The notes beneath the pieces were generated by a model, which saw only the letters and a program-made list of their open reading frames with translations, ran no database searches and was not told the DNA's origin. The translations under genes and the position numbers were made by a program. DNA of 64,000 bases from Foetidibacter luteolus (GTDB lineage: Bacteria > Bacteroidota > Bacteroidia > Chitinophagales > Chitinophagaceae): contig NZ_VVIP01000043.1 in the NCBI RefSeq assembly GCF_009650435.1, positions 62,001-126,000 of the forward strand, read 5' to 3'. Every line of letters begins with the position of its first letter. Positions within the stretch are counted from its first letter, which is position 1. This document shows, piece by piece, positions 58,321 through 64,000 of this stretch.

Positions 58321-59028
58321 TTAATGAGCAGCATGTTTATCCAAACGCTGCATTATATCGTTCATAATGTCTATCTGTATCTGCTGTATTTCCAGTAAGC
58401 GCTCCTGCTGGTTTACAATCAAATGGTCTAGCTTTTCATGCAGCAGCCGTATTTCAAGTTCAGACTTAAGGTTAATCATATAATCATTCTTAGCTCTTTC
58501 CCTGTCTTTTTCTTCCTGCCTGTTCTGGCTCATCATAATAACCGGCGCCTGTAATGCCGCTATGCACGACAGAATAAGGTTCAGTAAAATAAAAGGGTAG
58601 GGGTCAAAACCTTTATTCATTAAAAACGCCACGTTCAGCAACATCCAGCAAAAAATAAAAACACTGAAGATGATGATGAACTTCCAGCTACCGCCAAATG
58701 TGGCAACTTTATCCGCCAGGCGCTGCCCGGCGGACAATGCTTCCGGTTTATTATCAACCAGTTTATCACTTAAAAGCTCATCGTTTTGCATGGCTTTCAG
58801 TACCTGCTGCTCCAGCTTGTTAAGCGTACCCAGCTCGCTAACCAGGCTGTTTTGTATATACCTGTTGCGAAAAATATTCAGCTCTGCTACAGATGCCTGG
58901 CTGTTATCATTAAACAGTGGGTATTCTTTCTTTATTTCATCCAGCACACATTGCCTTATATTTTTGCCGGTAATCCTTTCCCGCAGGGGAAAATGTTTTT
59001 GCGATATATCGCTCACAAAAGTTTGCAT
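58321..59028 (-). CDS. DUF1003 membrane protein
   Basis: The 235-residue protein has an N-terminal region rich in charged residues, then the DUF1003 core: LADKVATFGGSWKFIIIFSV, FIFCWMLLNVAFLMNKGFDP (membrane segment 1), YPFILLNLILSCIAALQAPV (segment 2) and IMMSQNRQEEKDRERAKNDY, ending in a coiled-coil tail (LHEKLDHLIVNQQERLLEIQ). The function of DUF1003 is unknown. ATG 59028 (MQTFVSDISQ) was chosen over an in-frame upstream start at 59046. It is the first gene of a two-gene operon with the patatin. Confidence 0.88.
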   Translation of the reverse strand: MQTFVSDISQKHFPLRERITGKNIRQCVLDEIKKEYPLFNDNSQASVAELNIFRNRYIQNSLVSELGTLNKLEQQVLKAMQNDELLSDKLVDNKPEALSAGQRLADKVATFGGSWKFIIIFSVFIFCWMLLNVAFLMNKGFDPYPFILLNLILSCIAALQAPVIMMSQNRQEEKDRERAKNDYMINLKSELEIRLLHEKLDHLIVNQQERLLEIQQIQIDIMNDIMQRLDKHAAH

Positions 59029-59228
59029 ACAGCTTATTACAGGCAAAAGTTAGGTAAAATGAGCTTAGGAATATGCTAAAATAAAAACAGGCTGCAGGGG
59101 TGCCGCACAGCTACATCCGGTGTGGTTACCATATACCAGGTGTTTTGGGTAAAGCTGCTGAAGCTTGCAGATACTACCTCTTACATAAAAGAGTATTTCG
59201 CACCTTAATCTTCGTATTCGCTTTTTTT

Positions 59229-59395
59229 GGAGGCGCCCCAAGCTATTCCCAAGATATGGGCAGAACTACATTCGTAACCTTTTTCAAAACAACTTTTAGT
59301 TGCTTTCTCCCGCTTGTGCCTATACTCTGGTACAAGGCCCTGCTGCGATGGGCTCGCCGGGGTTACCATTGCAACCCCTTACCCAAAATGTAACA
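59229..59395 (-). repeat. Dispersed repeat family B, copy 5 (interrupted)
   Basis: GGAGGCGCCCCAAGCTATTC at one end and CTGGTACAAGGCCCTGCTGC, GATGGGCTCGCCGGGGTTAC, CATTGCAACCCCTTACCC at the other match the reversed family B, with about 50 bp of unrelated sequence in the middle. Confidence 0.55.
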
Positions 59396-59433
59396 CGCTG
59401 CTTTTTCTACAGGATTGTTGGAATGTACGTTCA

Positions 59434-59466
59434 TAAAAATAGCCGCTGTGCAATACACAACGGCTA
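59434..59466 (-). terminator. Terminator after the M28 peptidase gene
   Basis: ATAGCCGCTGTG pairs with CACAACGGCTAT (one mismatch) around CAATA, and on the minus strand TTTTTATG follows. It lies 22 nt beyond the stop codon. Confidence 0.78.
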
Positions 59467-59487
59467 TAAACTTGTAAAATTTAAGGC

Positions 59488-61134
59488 TTACTTGTTCATG
59501 GATTTCTCTCTTATCGCCCGGAATTCAGAGCCTTGCTTCCATTTTGGAAAAGCTTCTGCCGCATCCAGCCTGCGGGTTACTTTAAACAGCAACTGCAGAT
59601 CATCAATAGCGCCTTCCAGGTTCCAGGTACTGGTATATTCGTCTGAGGGCTGGTGATAGTTTTTGTCGTTGTATTCTTCCTCCATTTTTTTACCATACGC
59701 CTTATCTTTTCCAATTACGTCAATTCCGCTATTAGCAAACATGGCTGGTACGCCTACCTTGGCAAAATTGAAGTGGTCGCTTCTGTAATAGTGGCCGGCT
59801 TCAGGGTGGGTTTCATAGGAAATATAGCGGCCTGTTTTTTCAGCCTCTTCTTTCAGTATATCTTCCAATTCACTCTGGCCTTCACCCACCACAATAACGT
59901 CTTTGGTTTTGCCATACCAGTTAAGCCCATCCATGTTAATATTCGCCAGTGTTTTATTTAAAGGGTACACCGGGTTTTCAGCATACCAGGCAGAGCCCCA
60001 AAGACCCTGTTCTTCTGCCGTTACGGAAAGAAATACGATGGTACGTTCCGGTTTTTCCGGCAGGCTTTTAAAGGCACGGGCCAATTCAAAAAGGCCGGCT
60101 GTGGCGCTGGCATTATCCAGGGCGCCGTTAAAGATTGAATCGCTGTTTTTATCCGGGCGGTCCACACCCAGATGATCCCAATGGGCGGTGTAAATAATGT
60201 ATTCATCCGGGTGTTTGCTGCCGGTTATTTTGGCAAGCACATTGTGAGATTGATTGTATTCTGCTTTCACCTGCATGCTGGTAGTAAGTTTCAGGCCCAG
60301 CGGCATTGGTTTAAACCCAGGTTTATCAGCGGCGGCAAGCAAGCTGCTATCCTTACCGGCAGCAGCAAGTAGTTTTTTGGCCGCATCAGACGATACCCAT
60401 CCAATCACATCGCTCAAATGTTCTGTTTTTCCGCGATTATCCAACCTTAGGCGAGAGGTATTCCAGTTATTCTGTACAACGCTAAAGGGATAGCTGGCCC
60501 CTTCTGTATTATGCACGATAAGGCAACCTGCGGCGCCCTGCCGGGCAGCTTCTTCAAACTTGTACGTCCAGCGGCCATAGTAGGTCATGGTGCGGCCTTT
60601 GAATAAGGCAGAGTCTCCTGCTGCAAAACCGGGGTCGTTTACCAGCACCAGCACCACTTTTCCTTTCACATCAAGGCCGGCATAATCATTCCAGTTGTAT
60701 TCCGGCGCCACTACACCGTAACCAGCAAAAATCAATTCGGCATTGTTAAGTTTAATCAGCGAATCTGTTTTGTTGGTCCAGATAACATAATCATCAAAAC
60801 CCTTTAGAGAAAAACCACCTTTTGCAGCGGTTACCTGCATGGCAGGTGCAGCATTGGTTGTAATGTTTACCATCGGCACATCCTGTGTATAGCTATTGCC
60901 ATTGCCTGGTTCAAGCCCCATTTCTTTAAACTTGTTTTCCAAAAAATTAACAGTTCTTGTCTCTCCTTCCGTAAACGGTTTACGACCCAGAAAAGAGTCT
61001 GATGCCAGTATTTTTATATTGGCTGCCAGGCTATCTGCATTAAAAGCTGTAAGGCCATCCCCGTTGGTTGTACTGCCTTTGCAGGCAGCCAGTACAACCG
61101 GCAAGGCCCAGGCAAAACGTAGCAATTTATTCAT
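59488..61134 (-). CDS. M28-family zinc peptidase, lipoprotein
   Basis: The 548-residue lipoprotein (MNKLLRFAWALPVVLAAC) has a PA domain inserted near residues 135-250 (AELIFAGYGVVAPEYNWNDY, GKVVLVLVNDPG, RQGAAGCLIVHNTEGASYPF) and an M28 catalytic domain: IIYTAHWDHLG (His, Asp), GALDNASATAGLFELARAF (bridging Asp), FLSVTAEEQGLWGSAWYA (catalytic Glu pair), ANINMDGL and GHYYRSDHFNFAKVGVPAMF (His). It is a periplasmic or surface aminopeptidase. ATG 61134 gives the lipobox; the frame extends upstream without a signal. Confidence 0.93.
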   Translation of the reverse strand: MNKLLRFAWALPVVLAACKGSTTNGDGLTAFNADSLAANIKILASDSFLGRKPFTEGETRTVNFLENKFKEMGLEPGNGNSYTQDVPMVNITTNAAPAMQVTAAKGGFSLKGFDDYVIWTNKTDSLIKLNNAELIFAGYGVVAPEYNWNDYAGLDVKGKVVLVLVNDPGFAAGDSALFKGRTMTYYGRWTYKFEEAARQGAAGCLIVHNTEGASYPFSVVQNNWNTSRLRLDNRGKTEHLSDVIGWVSSDAAKKLLAAAGKDSSLLAAADKPGFKPMPLGLKLTTSMQVKAEYNQSHNVLAKITGSKHPDEYIIYTAHWDHLGVDRPDKNSDSIFNGALDNASATAGLFELARAFKSLPEKPERTIVFLSVTAEEQGLWGSAWYAENPVYPLNKTLANINMDGLNWYGKTKDVIVVGEGQSELEDILKEEAEKTGRYISYETHPEAGHYYRSDHFNFAKVGVPAMFANSGIDVIGKDKAYGKKMEEEYNDKNYHQPSDEYTSTWNLEGAIDDLQLLFKVTRRLDAAEAFPKWKQGSEFRAIREKSMNK

Positions 61135-61285
61135 GTGCTTTAAAATTAAGGTGCAAAAGTTAACGCAAATTGGAAAGAGGTGGAAAAGATTTTGGCGGGC
61201 CTTTTCCATAATAAAGCATGGAAAATGCTCAACTGCAATAGACGGTTAAAGGGTAATGCCAACCGGCACATAAGCGGCCTGCATA

Positions 61286-61326
61286 AAACAACAAAGCCAC
61301 TGCAAAAACGCAATGGCTTTGTTGAT
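61286..61326 (-). terminator. Terminator after the OmpA-family gene
   Basis: CAACAAAGCCA (61289-61299) pairs with TGGCTTTGTTG (61314-61324), and inner TGC/GCA pairs extend it. On the minus strand the tail is TTTTATGC, a short T-run. Confidence 0.7.
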
Positions 61327-61349
61327 TGTTAATCCTTTTACCAGGTATA

Positions 61350-62015
61350 TTATTGCTGGGCCTCTTTAGCCGCGTCTGTTTTCATTTTTTCGTTGGCAGT
61401 AATCAGGAATTCCACACGCCTGTTGTTAGCGCGGCCTTCTTCAGTATTATTGTCATATTTAGGAGTTGATTCGCCAAAACCTTTTGTAGTTACCCTGCTT
61501 GGGGCAATATTGTGGCTTTTCAGGTAGGCAGCAACAGAACCGGCTCTTTTTTCACTCAATGTCATATTGTAAGCGTCTGCGCCGGTATTATCTGTATGGC
61601 CCTGTACTTCAATATTTGTATCAGGATACTTGTTCAGAATAGTTACAAGATCATTTAGAGATGCCTCTGAAGCAGAAGTTAAGGCAAAGCTGTTCAATGC
61701 GAATAATACCTTACTGTTAAACTCTACCACAATGCCTTCTTCCACTCTTTCTACCTTAGCGCCGGGAATTTCATTTTTAATTTCAGCGGCCTGCTTGTCC
61801 ATTTTCTTACCAATCACAGCACCAGCAGCGCCACCCACGGTAGCACCAATGATTGCGCCAAGTGCAGTATTACCAGTCATTTTACCAATAACACCACCTA
61901 CAACGGCGCCGCCGCCTGCACCAACTGCCGCTCCTTTCTGAGATTTGTTCCATGTGCTGCAGCTACTTATCATGAAAGCTATTGCGGTAATGCCTACTAA
62001 AAATCCTTTTTTCAT
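61350..62015 (-). CDS. OmpA-family lipoprotein with glycine-zipper motif
   Basis: The 221-residue lipoprotein (lipobox FMISSC) carries a glycine-zipper segment (GAAVGAGGGAVVGGVIGKMT, GNTALGAIIGATVGGAAGAV) and a C-terminal OmpA peptidoglycan-binding domain: NSKVLFALNSFALTSASEAS, IEVQGHTDNTGADAYNMTLS, EKRAGSVAAYLKSHNI, and the peptidoglycan-binding Arg/Asp set in NNRRVEFLI. It links the outer membrane to the peptidoglycan. ATG 62015 is the natural start. Confidence 0.92.
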   Translation of the reverse strand: MKKGFLVGITAIAFMISSCSTWNKSQKGAAVGAGGGAVVGGVIGKMTGNTALGAIIGATVGGAAGAVIGKKMDKQAAEIKNEIPGAKVERVEEGIVVEFNSKVLFALNSFALTSASEASLNDLVTILNKYPDTNIEVQGHTDNTGADAYNMTLSEKRAGSVAAYLKSHNIAPSRVTTKGFGESTPKYDNNTEEGRANNRRVEFLITANEKMKTDAAKEAQQ

Positions 62016-62765
62016 AACGGTATTTTTTAAATTTTTTAAGTTCACCTGCTCTGTAAGCCAAAAGATATGCCAAATAAAATGGGTAACCGGGCAGGGTAAC
62101 GCTGTTAAGTTTTAGGCTGCAAATCTCATGATTCTTACAATACAAACAAAATAGGAGTTTAGACAGCGGGCGGTAAATGCCGGGTGCAAAAGAAATGTAA
62201 CTTCAAGTAAGAGTTATTAAGTACAAAGTACTTTATGCTACAGCCAGATACGCAATAAACGTGCGTTTTGGGCGCCCTACACACCTGTATTGAATAAAAC
62301 TATTTTACTTTTTTGCCCCCGGAACAAGCCCGGGACAGGCTTGACACAAAAAAAGGAAAAAACGATATACAGCACGTTTCTTCCGTTCGCCCTGATTAAG
62401 CTTTTGTACTACTATGATTTAAGCAGCAGGATTTTCATAAACAAAAAGTTACTTCGCTTTTAAATACAGCCTTACTGCTAAGACAACTGCCTGTTAAACC
62501 TTTGGGTGAGGGATTGAAGCGGTTACCCCGGTGAAGGCCATTGCAGCAGGGCTTTTGTGCCGGAGTAATAGCGAAAAGCCCGACCCCTTGCGCAGCTCGG
62601 GGGCACCCCCAAGTACGAAAGTAGAAGTACGAAGTACTTTTATTTGCCTGCACCATGTTATATGCAAATGTGAGAAGTAGTGAAAATGCCTCTGGCGAAG
62701 GAAAGGCCTGTCAATTATCGTACTTAGTATAGCGTACCTAAATTGTTACTGAATGTAAGATGTAG
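62016..62765. other. Large intergenic region with family B repeat
   Basis: A 750-bp stretch without a convincing gene, holding a family B copy (62503-62610), a family C-like string (62611-62640) and the promoter region of the OmpA-family gene. A short minus-strand frame (62435-62656) overlaps the repeat and is not considered real. CCCGGAACAAGCCCGGG near 62319 is a small hairpin of unknown role. Confidence 0.55.
62503..62610 (+). repeat. Dispersed repeat family B, copy 6
   Basis: TGGGTGAGGGATTGAAGCGG, TTACCCCGGTGAAGGCCATT, TGTGCCGGAGTAATAGCGAA, AAGCCCGACCCCTTGCGCAG and CTCGGGGGCACCCCC, followed by AAGTACGAAAGTAGAAGTAC of family C. Confidence 0.88.
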
Positions 62766-63650
62766 TTACTGCTGTAAGGAAGCAATGTATTCCATTACTT
62801 CCTGCAAAGAAGTTTTGAGCTTTATACCGGCAGGTATGGAACTTTTTAGGGTTTTGGTTAACCTGCCGGAAACAATAATGGTGCTGGCCGGCAAACGGCT
62901 GGCAATACTTTGGGCAAACTTTTCGAAATTAAAGTTGCCCGAAACGGAGGTAAGGTGGGTATATAAATAGTCCGGCTGTTTTAAACGCGTTACGTATTCA
63001 ATATCTTTTAACGGCGTATTGGCCCCGATGTACAAAACTTTGATGCCACGGGTTTTAAGCAGGTAATACATGTACAGCAAACCAATTTCATGATGCTCGC
63101 CTTCGGGCAGAAAAAGCAGTACGGTTTTGTTTACCTGCACCAGGCTTACGGTTTCTTCTATGCCAACAATAAGCTTTTGACGTATCAGGTTGCTTACCAG
63201 GTGTTCCTGTGCCGGGTTGATATTGTTGGTAAGCCAGAGTATGCCAATACGCTCCAGGAAAGGAAAGATTAGCTGGTTAATGGCTTTTTCTATGCCGTGT
63301 GCATAAATGTAATCGTCTATCCTGCTTTCAAATTCATCCATCTGCAGGTCTATCATTAACTGAATGAGTTCATTTATCACCCGCTCCTGCAGGGCTTGTG
63401 CATGGGATAATGTGCGGATTTTTTCTTTTATCTCCAGTTCCGTCATACGGTTGATATGCGATACTTTATAGCCGTAGCGGTTGAGCAGTGATATGTTGAG
63501 GATGGTTTTAAGCTCGTCGTTACTGTACAGCCTTATATTGGTATCTGTACGTTTTGGACGTAAGAAAGCATAGCGTTGCTCCCATATACGAAGGGTATGC
63601 GCTTTAATGCCCGAAAGGTTTTCTAAATCTCTTATGGTAAACGCATTCAT
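62766..63650 (-). CDS. MerR-family regulator with cobalamin-binding domain (CarH/LitR-like)
   Basis: The 294-residue protein has an N-terminal MerR helix-turn-helix (FTIRDLENLSGIKAHTLRIW then EQRYAFLRPKRTDTNIRLYS), a four-helix B12-binding-2-type region containing WLTNNINPAQEH, which fits the W-x9-E-H signature of photoreceptor CarH proteins, and a Rossmann-type B12 domain with LFLPEGEHHEIGLLYMYYLL, whose His before EIG is in the place of the cobalt-ligating His. It may be a light- or cobalamin-responsive repressor. No carotenoid or photolyase gene lies within the window next to it. Confidence 0.88.
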   Translation of the reverse strand: MNAFTIRDLENLSGIKAHTLRIWEQRYAFLRPKRTDTNIRLYSNDELKTILNISLLNRYGYKVSHINRMTELEIKEKIRTLSHAQALQERVINELIQLMIDLQMDEFESRIDDYIYAHGIEKAINQLIFPFLERIGILWLTNNINPAQEHLVSNLIRQKLIVGIEETVSLVQVNKTVLLFLPEGEHHEIGLLYMYYLLKTRGIKVLYIGANTPLKDIEYVTRLKQPDYLYTHLTSVSGNFNFEKFAQSIASRLPASTIIVSGRLTKTLKSSIPAGIKLKTSLQEVMEYIASLQQ

Positions 63651-63698
63651 AACAGTAATACAAACGGTTGCCGCAAAAAGTTCGTAGAAAATAAAATA

Positions 63699-63731
63699 AA
63701 AAGCCTGACCTTTTGCAGGGTCAGGCTTTTA
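63699..63731 (-). terminator. Terminator after the rmlA-type gene
   Basis: AAAAGCCTGACC (63699-63710) pairs perfectly with GGTCAGGCTTTT (63719-63730) around TTTTGCAG. On the minus strand a TTTTTATTTTATTTT run follows. Confidence 0.88.
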
Positions 63732-63750
63732 AACAAAATTAAAGGTAATA

Positions 63751-64000
63751 TCAGGCTTTTAGCCTTCTTAAATATTCTCCATAACCGCTTTTGGAATATA
63801 AATCTGCCAGTTTAAGTAATTGGCCATGATCAATAAACCCCATGCGATAAGCCACTTCTTCTATGCAGCCCACTTTTTGGGCCTGGCGTTTTTCTATAAC
63901 CCTCACAAATTCGCAGGCATCGCTTAGCGAATCAAATGTACCGGTATCCAGCCAGGCAACGCCGCGGTTCATAACCCCAACTTTTAGTTTGCCTTGCTTA
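63751..64000 (-). CDS. rmlA: Glucose-1-phosphate thymidylyltransferase, C-terminal part
   Basis: Only the last 82 codons are in the window. The sequence GVAWLDTGTFDSLSDACEFV, RVIEKRQAQKVGCIEEVAYR and MGFIDHGQLLKLADLYSKSG YGEYL (split here) matches the end of RmlA/RfbA, which makes dTDP-glucose for dTDP-rhamnose synthesis. Codons upstream of the internal Met at 63972 (K-Q-G-K-L-K-V-G-V) continue the family sequence to the window edge, so the gene runs on beyond 64000. It ends in a strong terminator. Confidence 0.9.
   Translation of the reverse strand, partial: KQGKLKVGVMNRGVAWLDTGTFDSLSDACEFVRVIEKRQAQKVGCIEEVAYRMGFIDHGQLLKLADLYSKSGYGEYLRRLKA

Larger units (their letters stand above)
59029..59487. 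other. Intergenic region with degenerate family B repeat
   Basis: The 459-bp region holds an interrupted reverse family B copy (59229-59395) and the terminator of the M28 peptidase gene (59434-59466). No gene is seen; short open frames overlap the repeat. Confidence 0.6.

Noticed and set aside
62435..62656. Small minus-strand frame before the MerR gene
   Set aside because: It runs through the family B repeat and similar frames occur in every B copy (near 7164 and 55863), so it reflects the repeat, not a gene.
62016..62765. Cobalamin riboswitch near the CarH-like gene
   Set aside because: No B12-box-like stretch such as GCCACTG was found in the gap, and the gap lies downstream of the regulator gene, not upstream.
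1..64000. tRNA, rRNA and insertion sequence genes
   Set aside because: I scanned gene gaps by eye for tRNA-like T-loop strings, rRNA segments and transposase-like frames and saw none. A covariance-model search would be needed to be sure.

Overview
The window looks like a chromosomal segment of a Bacteroidota bacterium, most plausibly of the Chitinophagales/Chitinophagaceae type. Supporting signs are a gliding lipoprotein (GldH), a TonB-dependent receptor with a carboxypeptidase-D-like N-terminal domain, Bacteroidetes-type promoters (TTTG-N19-TAnnTTTG), many secreted glycosidases and amidohydrolases, DUF4136/DUF1080/META proteins, and dispersed intergenic repeats. No rRNA, tRNA, phage, canonical insertion sequence or CRISPR array was recognised.

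Layout. 0.4-11.3 kb: ruvB, a GAF-domain protein, a TonB-dependent receptor, an ECF41-type sigma factor with its carboxymuconolactone-decarboxylase partner, a DUF1080 protein and xseAB. 11.3-18.4 kb: a Panacea (DUF4065) toxin-antitoxin-like pair, a large secreted glycosidase-like protein, a Na+/H+ antiporter, a META lipoprotein and a Tat-exported sugar isomerase/epimerase. 18.4-29.5 kb: an arginine biosynthesis operon (GNAT, argG, cupin, argC, argD, argF', argB, argE, argH) preceded by a possible attenuator with an Arg-rich leader peptide. 29.5-41.4 kb: three amidohydrolase genes, a lipoprotein, a CorA transporter and a GH116 glucosidase. 41.6-45.1 kb: a Family 2A encapsulin shell gene and its cysteine desulfurase cargo. 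45.4-64 kb: acetyltransferase, SnoaL-like protein, DUF4136 lipoprotein and outer-membrane protein, gldH with a two-component system, yicC, fructokinase and trehalase, higBA, a membrane patatin, a DUF1003 protein, an M28 peptidase, an OmpA-family lipoprotein, a CarH-like MerR regulator and the end of an rmlA-type gene.

The arginine operon is the most unusual region. The genes predict a linear acylated pathway (acyl-glutamate to acyl-citrulline, deacylation by ArgE, then ArgG and ArgH). The operon is riddled with short repeats that lie in frame inside its genes. Two small gene cassettes sit in it: a DUF559 endonuclease-like gene that runs in frame into argB, and a four-helix-bundle (bS23/IVS-like) gene bounded by 27-bp inverted repeats.

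The encapsulin pair is the clearest specialised system. The SrpI-like shell and the SufS-type desulfurase are on the same strand, and the desulfurase carries a long disordered N-terminus with four copies of a V-P-x-S-V-A-G-S-G-x-S-P-S motif, probably for loading into the shell. Two large families of dispersed intergenic repeats (called A and B here) occur throughout the window.
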